Assembly (NCBI GenBank): GCA_033720695.1
Contig: JAWWCA010000074.1
Location: 1-15,089, forward strand
DNA from: DATGQT01 sp033720695
Lineage (GTDB): Bacteria; Bacteroidota; Rhodothermia; Rhodothermales; Rubricoccaceae
Direction of reading: 5' to 3'
Length of the DNA: 15,089 nucleotides
The notes under the pieces are model-generated. The model saw only the letters and a program-made list of their open reading frames with translations, was not told the DNA's origin and did not search any database. Below are positions 1 through 8,400 of this stretch, in pieces. Made by a program: the position numbers and the translations under genes. Each line of letters opens with the position of its first letter. The first letter of the stretch is position 1.

Positions 1-438
1 CGCCCCCCCCGCAGCCCCCCCCCCCCCCCCCCCCGCCCGGGGGCAACTCCGGGGCCGCCCCCGGGCCTGGCGCCGAGCGGGTGGCGGTGGGAGCACGTGC
101 AGCCCGGGGCGCGTCGGCAGCCGGTGTGGAGCACGGGCCTCGGACCGGGGGGTCCGGCGGGGGCGCGCTTCGAGCCCGTCGCGCAGGGACCCGGCGGGCA
201 TCCGACGGCGCTCCGCCTCGGCCCCTCGCTCGTGTTCGGGCGGGAGCCCGCGCCAGCGGTCTGGACGGCCTGGACCACGACGGGGGACGGCTCGACGCTC
301 GTCGTTCCCACCTCGGCCTCGGGGGCGGACGGGCTCCTCCCGGGCGACGGACCCGCGCCAGACTCCACCGGTGTCCGCGTCCTCCGCCGGGACGCGCCGC
401 TCCGCGACCCCCTCACGCTCCGACCGCCCCGTGAGTAG
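1..438 (+). CDS. C-terminal part of an unrecognised Pro-rich protein (5' end outside window)
   Basis: The frame is open from the first base to TAG at 436-438. The visible part begins with a run of about six prolines encoded by a 20-base C homopolymer, then a Pro/Gly linker, then roughly 115 residues with several Trp (WRWEH, VWSTG, AVWTAWTTTG) and no motif that I recognise. Third positions are nearly all G or C as in the real genes around it, so I take it as coding. An internal GTG at 97 could start a shorter protein, but the open frame upstream and the linker-like composition suggest the end of a longer one. The stop lies 8 nt inside the next gene, which suggests translational coupling to the sugar kinase. 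Function is unknown; a secreted or cell-wall role is only a guess from the linker. Confidence 0.5.
   Translation, partial: RPPRSPPPPPPRPGATPGPPPGLAPSGWRWEHVQPGARRQPVWSTGLGPGGPAGARFEPVAQGPGGHPTALRLGPSLVFGREPAPAVWTAWTTTGDGSTLVVPTSASGADGLLPGDGPAPDSTGVRVLRRDAPLRDPLTLRPPRE
15..34. repeat. 20-base poly-C homopolymer
   Basis: Twenty consecutive C residues, preceded by another run of eight C at 3-10, lie inside the open frame of the partial gene and encode a polyproline stretch. Tracts of this length are prone to slipped-strand length change and are also a common place for assemblies to break or miscount, and this one sits at the very edge of the window. Confidence 0.9.
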
Positions 439-1348
439 CGCCGCGCCCCCCCTCTTCGTCGGGGTCGACGCGGGCGGGTCGAAAACGGCGCTGCGCATCG
501 AAGGGGGCGAGGCGGTGGTGGAACGCACCGGCCCCGGCGTCAACGTCCGGCGCGACGGCGTGGACGCGGCGACCGAGCGCCTCGGCGCCCTCCTCGCCGA
601 CGCCCTCGGGGCCTTCCCGGAGGTCCGCCTGGGTGGCCTCGCGGCCGGCCTCGCCGGTGCCGGCGACCCCGCGGTGGCCCACCGGATCGAGGCGACCTTG
701 CGCGGCCGGCTCTCCCTCAGCGAGGACGTCCCCGTCACCGTCGTCCACGACGCCGAGATCGCCCTGGAGGCGGCCTTCGGCGAGGAGACCGGGATCGTGG
801 TGATCGCCGGGACCGGCTCCATCGTCTACGGCCGGACGGCGGCGGGGGCCACGCTGCGCGCGGGCGGCTGGGGCTCCCGCCTCGGCGACGCCGGGAGCGG
901 CACGGCCCTCGGCCGCGCCACGCTCCGCGCCGCCTGCACCCACCACGACGGCGGCCCGCCCACTCGCCTCACCGCCCGTCTCGCCGAGGACCACGCCCTC
1001 GACACCCTCGACGCCCTCCTCGGCTGGGCCTACGACGGCGGCGATCTCGCCGCCCTCGCCCCGCTCCTCCTCGCCACCGCCCCCGGCGACGCCGTCGCCG
1101 GGGGCCTCCTCGATGCCGAGACGGACGCGCTCGCGCAGCAGGCGGCGTGGCTGGCCCGCCGGGCCGGCGGACGGCTGGAGAAGCGTGTCGCCCTCCTCGG
1201 CGGGCTCGTCCGGGAGGGCGGCTACCGCCAGGCCCTCCTCCAGGCCCTCGCCCACCGCCTCCCGGGGTGGTACGCGGCGCCGTCCGAGCGCGAGCCCGTC
1301 GAGGGCGCCGTGGCGCTCGCGCGTCGGCGGGCCCGTGCGGCACCGTGA
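431..1348 (+). CDS. BadF/BadG/BcrA-family sugar kinase, N-acetylglucosamine kinase-like
   Basis: A 305-residue member of the ASKHA (actin/hexokinase) ATPase fold, of the usual length for bacterial GlcNAc kinase-like BadF proteins. Near the N-terminus FVGVDAGGSKT is the phosphate-1 loop. VVHDAEIALEAAFG and GIVVIAGTGS form the phosphate-2/adenosine region, followed by the GGWGSRLGDAGSG signature seen in N-acetylglucosamine kinases. LLGGL follows near the C-terminus. The expected reaction is ATP-dependent phosphorylation of an amino sugar in the cytoplasm; the exact sugar cannot be read from the sequence. I chose GTG 431 because it lies just before the conserved first strand and overlaps the upstream TAG (GTGAGTAG); GTG 371 would add 20 low-complexity residues. 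The distant GH3/NagZ-like gene in the same window supports, but does not prove, a role in GlcNAc salvage. Confidence 0.85.
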   Translation: MSSAAPPLFVGVDAGGSKTALRIEGGEAVVERTGPGVNVRRDGVDAATERLGALLADALGAFPEVRLGGLAAGLAGAGDPAVAHRIEATLRGRLSLSEDVPVTVVHDAEIALEAAFGEETGIVVIAGTGSIVYGRTAAGATLRAGGWGSRLGDAGSGTALGRATLRAACTHHDGGPPTRLTARLAEDHALDTLDALLGWAYDGGDLAALAPLLLATAPGDAVAGGLLDAETDALAQQAAWLARRAGGRLEKRVALLGGLVREGGYRQALLQALAHRLPGWYAAPSEREPVEGAVALARRRARAAP

Positions 1349-1351
1349 GCC

Positions 1352-1368
1352 CGCGCGCTTCGCGCGCG
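1352..1368 (+). terminator. GC hairpin after the kinase gene, possible terminator
   Basis: A perfect 7-bp inverted repeat (CGCGCGC, loop TTC, GCGCGCG) begins 3 nt after the kinase stop codon. There is no T-tract, so it may only be an mRNA 3'-end stabilising hairpin. Confidence 0.35.
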
Positions 1369-1441
1369 TCGTCGCTCGGAACCCCAACGGCGGGTGGGTC
1401 GGTACCAGCCCCGCCTCTCTCCCTCACCCTCAGCTCCTCCG

Positions 1442-1702
1442 ATGGCCAACCCCTTCGACAACGCCACCTCCCGCTCCTTCATCGAAATCGCCCTCGGCTT
1501 CTTCGCGGTCCTCCTGGTGCTCCCCATCGCCTTCCGCGCCCTCACCGGGCTGTTTCGGATCGGCATCGTGCGGAAGCTGCTCGGCGAGGCCATCTTCGTC
1601 GGCCTGACGGCGCTGCTGACCAAGGAGGGCGTGCTCGACAAGCTCTTCGGCCAGCGCGGCGAGATCGGCGACGGCGCGCTGAAGCCGGACGTCGAGCGGT
1701 AG
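1442..1702 (+). CDS. Small single-helix membrane protein, unknown function
   Basis: An 86-residue protein starting MANPFDNATSRSF. Residues about 13-38 (IEIALGFFAVLLVLPIAFRALTGLF) form one strong hydrophobic helix. A second moderately hydrophobic amphipathic stretch (LLGEAIFVGLTALL) follows, then a short charged tail ending DVER. I recognise no family. The ATG at 1442 is preferred over the in-frame GTG at 1394, whose extension is Pro/Ser-rich and unlike a protein N-terminus. It lies 93 nt after the kinase gene and ends just before a strong terminator, so it may be the last gene of that transcription unit or have its own promoter. No Shine-Dalgarno sequence is visible. Confidence 0.65.
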   Translation: MANPFDNATSRSFIEIALGFFAVLLVLPIAFRALTGLFRIGIVRKLLGEAIFVGLTALLTKEGVLDKLFGQRGEIGDGALKPDVER

Positions 1703-1738
1703 ACCAGCGGTAGCCCAGCGCCGCGCGCGACGAGACGA

Positions 1739-1765
1739 GGGGGGGCCCGAGGGCCTCCCCTTTTT
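1739..1765 (+). terminator. Rho-independent terminator
   Basis: GGGGGGGCC pairs with GGCCTCCCC (one G-U pair, tetraloop CGAG) and is followed at once by TTTTT at 1761-1765. This is a textbook intrinsic terminator, 37 nt after the stop of the small membrane protein. It ends only 14 nt before the start codon of the HerA-like gene and so insulates that gene from upstream transcription. Confidence 0.85.
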
Positions 1766-1779
1766 CGTACCCTTCCGGC

Positions 1780-3435
1780 ATGGAACCCACTGCCTCCCGC
1801 CGCACCCGCGTCGGCGTCCTCACGCACGGCTCGCTGGGCCAGGGCGTCGAGATGAAGCTGAACCCCGAGCGCTCGGTCGAGACCGTCCGCTCCGGCACGT
1901 TCGTCGTCGTCGAGGGCGCGCGCTACGACTTCTTCTCGCTCATCACCGACCTCCGGATCGAGGCGGCCAACGAGGCCATCCTGCTCCACCCGCCGGGCCG
2001 CGAGGACGAGCTCCTCCGCCAGATCCTCCAGGGGTCGAGCACCTACGCAACGATCACGCTCCGGCCCATGCTGATGGTGGAGCGCGACGCCTTCGAGGAC
2101 AAGGCCGAGGTGCTCCCCGTCAAGACCGTCCCCGCCCACTTCTCGGCCGTCGGCGAGGCCACCGAGGACGACGTGGCCCGCGTCTTCGGGAGCGAGGCGC
2201 TCGACGGCGGTGACCGCTTCTTCCACATCGGCGAGCCGCTCGGGATGGAGACGCCCGTGTGCCTCGACCTCGCCCGGTTCGTCGAGCGCTCGAACGCCGT
2301 CTTCGGCAAGACCGGCACGGGCAAGAGCTTCCTCACGCGGCTGCTCCTCTGCGGCACCATCAAGACCGGCCGCGCCGTGAACCTCGTCTTCGACATGCAC
2401 AACGAGTACGGGGACCGCGCCCGGAAGGAGAGCGACGCCGGGACGGCCTTCGTCCCCGGCCTCAAGCAGCTCTTCGGCTCGAAGGTGCAGATCTTCTCTC
2501 TCGACCCCGAGAGCACGCGCCGCCGCGGCGGCTCGCCCGACGTCGAGGTCCACCTCTACGCCGACCAGGTGGAGCCCGAGGACGTGCTCCCGCTCCGCGA
2601 GACGCTCAACCTCAACCAGACGGCGACGGAGAGCACCTACGGGCTGAAGAAGGCGTACGGCCCGCGCTGGCTCAGCCGGCTGCTCCAGGCCGAGCCCGCC
2701 GCGATCGAGGCGATGGCCGAGGAGACGGGCGCCCACCCCGGCAGCCTCTCCGCGCTCAAGCGGAAGCTCGGCCGCCTCGACGGGCTCCCCTTCTTCCACC
2801 TGGCGTCGGCCGCCGGCAAGCGCGACGTGCTCGACGAGTTGCTCGAGGCCATCGAGGGCGGGAAGTCGGTGGTGCTGGAGTTCGGGCGGTTCAACTCCCT
2901 CCTCGTCTACCTCCTCGTCGCCAACGTGATCACGCGGCGGCTCCGCGACCGCTACGAGGCGAAGTACGAGACGTTCGAGCGGACGCAGGACGAGGCCGAC
3001 CGCCCGCAGCAGCTCCTCATCACGATCGAGGAGGCGCACAAATTCCTCGGCCCCGAGACGGCGCGCGAGACGCCCTTCGGCAAGATCGCCCGCGAGATGC
3101 GGAAGTTCTCCGTCAGCCTCCTCATCGTGGACCAGCGGCCGAGCGGGATCGACGAGGAGGTGCTGAGCCAGATCGGGACCAAGATCGTGGCCCAGCTCAA
3201 CGACGAGAAGGACATCGGCGCCGCGCTCGTGGGCACGCCCAATGCCGCCGGCCTCCGGCAGATCCTCGCCTCGCTCGACTCGAAGCAGCAGGCGCTCCTC
3301 CTCGGGCACGCCGTGCCCATGCCCATCACGCTCAAGACGCGCACCTACGACGAGGACTTCTTCAGGGCCATGCGCGAGGGGCGCCCGTCCGGGACGGCGC
3401 GTGAGATGCAAGCGCAGATGACGGGCCTCTTCTGA
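1780..3435 (+). CDS. HerA-like DUF87 hexameric ATPase
   Basis: A 551-residue P-loop ATPase of the HerA/FtsK superfamily. Residues about 10-130 are beta-rich and fit the N-terminal HAS-barrel. Walker A is FGKTGTGKS (175-183). Walker B is LLITIEEAH (412-420), with Glu417/Glu418 as likely catalytic acids. The conserved motif SLLIVDQRPSGI (446-457) is followed by the typical QIGTKIVAQL stretch and a C-terminal LLLGHAVPMPITLKTR motif, all usual for bacterial and archaeal HerA proteins. Family members form hexameric rings that translocate on DNA, classically with the NurA nuclease in end resection; other bacterial members pair with SIR2 or nuclease defence effectors. Neither kind of partner is adjacent here. 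The gene starts 14 nt after an intrinsic terminator, so it needs its own promoter; TACCCTTC at 1768-1775 resembles a -7 element and would give an almost leaderless mRNA. Confidence 0.85.
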   Translation: MEPTASRRTRVGVLTHGSLGQGVEMKLNPERSVETVRSGTFVVVEGARYDFFSLITDLRIEAANEAILLHPPGREDELLRQILQGSSTYATITLRPMLMVERDAFEDKAEVLPVKTVPAHFSAVGEATEDDVARVFGSEALDGGDRFFHIGEPLGMETPVCLDLARFVERSNAVFGKTGTGKSFLTRLLLCGTIKTGRAVNLVFDMHNEYGDRARKESDAGTAFVPGLKQLFGSKVQIFSLDPESTRRRGGSPDVEVHLYADQVEPEDVLPLRETLNLNQTATESTYGLKKAYGPRWLSRLLQAEPAAIEAMAEETGAHPGSLSALKRKLGRLDGLPFFHLASAAGKRDVLDELLEAIEGGKSVVLEFGRFNSLLVYLLVANVITRRLRDRYEAKYETFERTQDEADRPQQLLITIEEAHKFLGPETARETPFGKIAREMRKFSVSLLIVDQRPSGIDEEVLSQIGTKIVAQLNDEKDIGAALVGTPNAAGLRQILASLDSKQQALLLGHAVPMPITLKTRTYDEDFFRAMREGRPSGTAREMQAQMTGLF

Positions 3436-3460
3436 TGCCGATCTTCGGCTGAGGAATGGG

Positions 3461-3492
3461 TTTGGGACTCCAGGGCGTGCGCCTTATCGTAG
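3461..3492 (+). promoter_or_regulatory. Candidate Bacteroidota-type promoter for the T9SS-sorted protein
   Basis: TTTG at 3461-3464 and TATCGTAG at 3485-3492 are separated by 20 nt. This matches the known Bacteroidota -33 (TTTG) and -7 (TAnnTTTG) arrangement, with four of six fixed -7 positions conserved. It would put the transcript start about 30 nt before the ATG at 3528. Confidence 0.4.
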
Positions 3493-3527
3493 AGGCATCG
3501 CTCCCCTGCCTCCAGCGCTGCCTCCCC

Positions 3528-4874
3528 ATGTCCGTTCCTCTTCCTGCCGCCCTCGCCAAGCGCCTCGCCGCCTACTCCGCCACCGCTGGCGTCGCGTTCG
3601 TCTTGCATCCGGTAGCGGCTCAAGTTCAATCGTCTGAGCACGATCCGGAACATCACATCTCCGAGTCTACCGTGATATATCACGAACTTGACCCGGGCCT
3701 CACACTCAACATTCCTAATGCCTATAGCAGCGAATATTACATTGCAGACATCAACCAAGATGACATTAACGATTTTGTTATCATCGCATGTAATGAAACT
3801 TGTTATTACTCGCGTGGATTATATGTTAGAGTTCGCATGATACTGCCAGACGGCGCGAGCCCCAAGAATGGCATATTGGGAATGTCGGGCGTAGCCAGTC
3901 GTCTGACCACCGGGGATATCATCCCTTCGGCTAGTAATGCCTTCTACGAACTTGCTGTACTGGCCTCGTTTAGTACATATAGCTCCATCGGGCAATTCCC
4001 ATTTATCGGCGAGCAGGGTTACGCGGGGGTCCGATTTATTGCTGACGACGATCAACGCCACTTCGGCTGGCTCAGGATTGGCGTTACTCCCAATGCGGTT
4101 TTCACACGCCTCTACGGGTACGCCTTCGAATCCACACCCGACACCCCCATCGCAGCGGGCGACACGGGCGCCCATGCTCCAGATCTCCTCCTCGACGGGA
4201 GCGTGAACCAGACCTCGTTCCCTCCCGAGGGGGGCACCCTCACCTTCTCCGGCACCGTCTCCAACACCACCGACGAGGAGGAGACGCTCGACCTCTGGGC
4301 CGTCGCGCGTCGACTGAGCGGAACGCTCGTCGCCGTCCGACGCTTCGACCCCGTCACGGTCCCGCCCGGCGCCACCGCCCCCGTCGAGGCCTCCGCGGAC
4401 ATCCGCGGCGCGGCGCCCTCGGGGACGGCCGAGGTCAAGTTCCACGCCGGCACCTACCCCCGCGTCGTCGACTCCGAGACCTTCACCCTGACGAAGGAGC
4501 CCCGGCCTGGAGCGGTCGAGAGCGGCCCCCTCTTCTCGGGAGCGGAGGCGGACGGCGCTCCGCTCGGCGTGCCTGAGGCTGACCCGGGGAGCGCCCAAGC
4601 CGCCGTCTCGACCCACGCCCTCAGCGCGCCCGCCCCGAACCCTACGACGGGCCGCTCCGCGCTCACGCTCTCGGTGGCCGAGGCCCAGCACGTCGCCGTC
4701 TCGGTCCTCGACGCGCTCGGCCGCGAGGTCGCCCGCCTCCACGACGGGCCGCTCGGGCCGGGGCGGGAGCACCGCCTCCTCTTCGACGGCTCGGGGCTCC
4801 CGGCGGGGGTCTACGCCGTGCGGGCGGTGGGCGAGGCGTTCTCGGACGTCCGCGTCCTCTCCCTCGCGCGGTAG
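3528..4874 (+). CDS. Secreted surface protein with type IX secretion C-terminal sorting domain
   Basis: A 448-residue exported protein. Residues 1-32 are a signal peptide (basic KR, hydrophobic AAYSATAGVAFVLHPVAAQ). The N-terminal domain contains DINQDDINDFVI (74-85), similar to the Asp-rich Ca-binding loops of FG-GAP-like surface proteins. GYAGVRFIADDDQRHFGWLRI (165-185) and YAFESTPDTPIAAG (198-211) are typical of a beta-rich domain common in secreted Bacteroidota proteins. Residues 215-324 look Ig/CARDB-like, then a Pro/Ala/Gly linker. Residues about 367-448 are a T9SS type A sorting domain (APNPTTGRSALTLSV, VSVLDALGREVARL, LPAGVYAVRA). The product should cross the outer membrane and be anchored or released. 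I chose ATG 3528 because it directly precedes the signal peptide; the in-frame 3456 start would add 24 residues. The N-terminal half lies on AT-rich DNA unlike the rest of the window. The ligand is unknown. Confidence 0.85.
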   Translation: MSVPLPAALAKRLAAYSATAGVAFVLHPVAAQVQSSEHDPEHHISESTVIYHELDPGLTLNIPNAYSSEYYIADINQDDINDFVIIACNETCYYSRGLYVRVRMILPDGASPKNGILGMSGVASRLTTGDIIPSASNAFYELAVLASFSTYSSIGQFPFIGEQGYAGVRFIADDDQRHFGWLRIGVTPNAVFTRLYGYAFESTPDTPIAAGDTGAHAPDLLLDGSVNQTSFPPEGGTLTFSGTVSNTTDEEETLDLWAVARRLSGTLVAVRRFDPVTVPPGATAPVEASADIRGAAPSGTAEVKFHAGTYPRVVDSETFTLTKEPRPGAVESGPLFSGAEADGAPLGVPEADPGSAQAAVSTHALSAPAPNPTTGRSALTLSVAEAQHVAVSVLDALGREVARLHDGPLGPGREHRLLFDGSGLPAGVYAVRAVGEAFSDVRVLSLAR

Positions 4875-4900
4875 TCTCCTCTGCGGAACGGGCCGTGGAC

Positions 4901-4925
4901 GCAGGGCATCTCCGGATCCCCCTGC
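4901..4925 (+). terminator. Stem-loop after the T9SS-protein gene, possible terminator
   Basis: GCAGGG (4901-4906) pairs with CCCTGC (4920-4925), with a smaller ATC/GAT pairing inside the loop. It lies 27 nt after the stop codon. There is no T-tract, so this is a tentative call. Confidence 0.35.
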
Positions 4926-4956
4926 TTGCGCCCCTGGCGCGGTTTGTGTACCCTTC
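4926..4956 (+). promoter_or_regulatory. Candidate Bacteroidota-type promoter for the small lipoprotein
   Basis: TTG at 4926-4928 and TACCCTTC at 4949-4956 are exactly 20 nt apart, matching the -33/-7 spacing known for Bacteroidota sigma factors. The decamer GTACCCTTCC (4948-4957) also occurs at 1767-1776, just before the HerA-like gene. Confidence 0.45.
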
Positions 4957-4996
4957 CTTTACACGCGCTTCATCGTCTCACGGCCGCGCCGCTCCC

Positions 4997-5386
4997 ATGA
5001 CCCGCTTGCTCCCGATCCTGCTCGTTCTCTTCGCCCTCACCGGCTGTCGGGAGTCGCTGACGGCGCCCGACCCGATCACCGATCCCGACCCCATCGGGCC
5101 GTCGTCCGACGTGCGCTCGATGTACGTGAAGGCGCCCGAGCTGATGGTCGAGGGCGAGACCGTCGACGTTCGCGCGGAGCCGATCGGCGAGGCCGTCCAC
5201 TACGCGTGGGCGTTCAGCGGCGACGGCAACGTGAGCACGACGCCGAACGACCCCTACGGCCGCTACCGCGTCCTCGCCGCCGAGGGGGTCCAGCCCGGCC
5301 CCATGCTCATCACGTCGCGCGCCTACGACGCCGAGGGCCGCCTCGTGGCCGAGGGCACGAAGGCCGTCGAGGTGCTCGAACGCTAA
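4997..5386 (+). CDS. Small PKD-like lipoprotein, unknown function
   Basis: A 129-residue predicted lipoprotein. The signal MTRLLPILLVLFALTGC has a lipobox ending in Cys17. Next comes an Asp/Pro-rich spacer with a PDPITDPDPIGP repeat. The remainder (about residues 42-127) reads like a single PKD/Ig-type beta sandwich, with MYVKAPELMVEGETVDVRAEP, the YAWAFSGDGNVSTTPND stretch typical of PKD domains, and a terminal GTKAVEVLE strand. It is probably anchored in the outer membrane or inner-membrane outer leaflet. The ATG at 4997 is chosen over upstream in-frame starts because the lipoprotein signal begins exactly there. It has its own candidate promoter and precedes the GH3 fusion gene by 106 nt, so co-transcription is possible. 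Confidence 0.75.
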   Translation: MTRLLPILLVLFALTGCRESLTAPDPITDPDPIGPSSDVRSMYVKAPELMVEGETVDVRAEPIGEAVHYAWAFSGDGNVSTTPNDPYGRYRVLAAEGVQPGPMLITSRAYDAEGRLVAEGTKAVEVLER

Positions 5387-5492
5387 CCCCCGACTGCAGG
5401 ATGGCCCCCGGGCGCGGACCGGGCGCCGGGACCGCGGCTGCGCGACCCGGCGTTCCACCCGCTCCGCTCCGCGGCCCCGCCTCATTCGCCTG

Positions 5493-8400
5493 ATGACCAA
5501 GCTCGGCGTCGCCCTCTTCCTCGTGCTCCTCGGCTGCGGCCTGGGCGGCGGCCTCGTGCGCTCCGACCGCGTCGTCGAGACCGCGCCGCCCGCGCCGCCG
5601 GCGGACCCCCTCGACACGCTCTGGCCCGGCACGGCGCCCTGGGCCGAGGCCGTCCTCGACACCCTCGCGCTGGAGGAGAAGGTGGGCCAGCTCTTCGTGA
5701 CGCACGCCCGCGGCACGGCCGAGGGCACGCGCGGCGCCGAGTGGGCCCGCCTCACCGCCCTCGCTCGGGAGGGGATGATCGGCGGCGTGCTCTTCTTCAA
5801 GGGGGAGGCCGCGACGCAGGCCCGCGCGACCCGCGACCTCCAGGCGCGCACGGCGATCCCCCTGCTCGTGGCCCAGGACATGGAGTTCGGGCCGGGCATG
5901 CGCGTCGAGGGCGGCACCGCCTTCCCGAACCCGATGGCGCTCGGCGCCACGCGCAGCCCCGAACTGGCCTACCTCATGGGACGGGCGGTGGCCGAGGAGG
6001 CCCGCGCGATGGGCGTCCACCAGAACTACGCCCCCGTCGCCGACGTCAACAACAACCCGCTCAACCCCATCATCAACGTCCGCTCCTTCGGCGAGGACCC
6101 CGCGCTCGTGGCCGCCCTCGCGACGGCCTACATGCGGGGGATGCAGGACGGCGGCCTCATCGCCACGGTCAAGCACTTCCCCGGCCACGGCGACACCGAG
6201 ACGGACTCCCACGCCGCGCTCCCGGTCCTCCCCTTCGACCGCGACCGCCTCGACGCCGTCGAGCTCGTCCCCTTCCGCGCGGCCGTGGACGCGGGCGTGA
6301 TGAGCGTGATGACGGGGCACCTCGACCTCCCCCAGCTCGACCCCGGCCTCCCGGCCACGCTCTCGCGCCGCATCATCACGGGCCTCCTCCGCGAGGACCT
6401 CGGCTTCCCCGGCCTCGTCGTCACCGACGGCCTCGACATGGCCGGCGTCCGCGCCGGGCGCGACGCGGGCGAGGTGGCGGTCGCGGCCCTCGAGGCGGGC
6501 GTGGACCAGCTCATCCTGACGCGCGACGAGCGGCGGGCCCACGCCGCCGTGCTCGCGGCCGTCCGCAGCGGGCGCCTCGCCGAGAGCCGCATCGACGCGT
6601 CGGTCCGCCGCATCCTCCGGGCGAAGGCCTGGGCCGGGCTCGCGACGCCGCTCCGCGTCTCGCCCGCGACGCCTGCCGACGAGCGCCGCGGCGGGCCCAC
6701 CCCCACGCCCTCGCCCGAGGCGCCCCGTCCCGACCGCTTCCGCGCCCTCGCCGCCCCCGACGACGACGTCCTCCGACGCTCCGAGCGCCTCGCCGACGAA
6801 ATCGCTCGCCGCGCCATCACGGTCGTCCAGGCCCCCGACGGGCCCCTCCCCTTCGTGGGCCCCGACGCCCCGCGCCGCGTCCTCACCCTCGTCCTCGACG
6901 ACAGCAACGACGAGCGCACGGGCCTCCCGTTCGTCGGGGCCGTCGCCGCGTCCGTGCCCGATGGGGGGGCCGCGACGCACCGCCGCCTCGGCGAGGACGA
7001 CCCGCCGCAGCGCTTCGCCGAGGCCCTCGCCCAGGCCCCCCTCCACGACGTCGTGCTCGTGGCGACGTTCGTGCGGGTGCGCTCGTGGAGCGGCCAAATC
7101 GAGCTGCCCGCCCGCCACAAAGCGTTCGTCGAGCGGCTGATGGCGGGGCCGCGGCCCGTGGTCCTCCTCGCCTTCGGCAACCCCTACGTGCCGCTCGGCC
7201 TCCCCCGCCCCGCCGCCTACGTGGCGGGCTACGGCGGCACCGACGCCATCCAGCGCGCCGCCGCCGACGCCCTCTTCGGGCGCATCCCCGTGCAGGGGCG
7301 GCTGCCGGTCTCGGTGCCAGGCCGGTACCGGTACGGGCAGGGCGTCGCCCTCGCCCAGCAGGCCCTCCGCCCCGCCCCGCCCGAGGAGGCCGGCCTCGAC
7401 GCCGACGTGGTCGAGGCCATCGAGCGCGTGATCGAGGACGGCATCGCGAACCGCGCCTTCCCGGGCGCCGCCGTGGCCGTCGGCCGCAGCGGCCGGCTCG
7501 TCCACCTCGCCGGCTACGGCCACTTCACCTACGCCCGCGCCGACGCCGTCACCCCGCGCTCCGTCTACGACCTCGCCTCCGTCACCAAGGTGGTCGCCAC
7601 CACGGCCGCGGCCATGCACCTCGTCGAGGAGGGCCGGCTCGACCTCGACGCGCCCGTCGCCCGGTACCTCCCGGCCTTCGGGCAGGCCGGGAAGGCGGCC
7701 GTCACGGTGCGCCACCTCCTCGCGCACCAGGCCGGGCAGCGAGCCTTCCACCCCTTCCACACGCACGCCGACCTCCAGACGCCCGAGGCCATCCGCGCCT
7801 TCATCCACGCCGACCCCCTCCGCTATCCGCCCGGCACCCGGACCGTCTACAGCGACTTCGACATGATCGTGCTCGGCGACGTGATCGAGGCCGTGACCGG
7901 GCAGCCCCTCGACGTGGTCGCGCGGGAGGCGTTCTTCGAGCCGCTCGGGATGACGCGGACGACGTTCCGCGAGACGGGCCGCACCGACCCCACCGTGGTG
8001 CCCACCGAGGTGGACCGGACGTTCCGGCGGCGGACGCTCCAGGGCGAGGTGCACGACGAGGCCGCCTGGCTCCTCGGCGGCGTCGCCGGCCACGCCGGGC
8101 TGTTCTCGACGGCCGAGGACCTCGCCCGCTTCGCCTTCCTGCTCACGAACGGCGGCGAGGCCTACGGGCAGCGCCTCCTCCGGCCCGAGACGATCGAGGC
8201 GTTCACCCGCCGCGTGAGCCCGCGCGGGCAGTACCCGATGGCGCTCGGCTGGATGACGTGGCGCCCGCCCGAGGAGGGCAGCTCCTCCGCCGGGACGCTC
8301 TTCGGACCCCGCTCCTACGGCCACACCGGGTACACGGGCACCTCCATCTGGATCGACCCCGACCGCGAGCTCTTCGTCGTCCTGCTCACCAACCGGGTCC

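Noticed and set aside
371..430. Upstream GTG start for the BadF-like kinase
   Set aside because: The added 20 residues are Ser/Arg-rich and overlap the upstream gene by 68 nt; GTG 431 sits immediately before the conserved first beta strand.
1222..3411. 729-codon minus-strand open frame opposite the HerA-like gene
   Set aside because: It crosses a terminator and two plus-strand genes and has biased composition without a recognisable domain.
5387..5492. GC-rich gap examined for a terminator between the PKD-like lipoprotein and the GH3 fusion
   Set aside because: CCCGGGCGC and GCGCCGGG can pair only with a bulge and there is no T-tract, so no terminator is called; no clear promoter was seen either.
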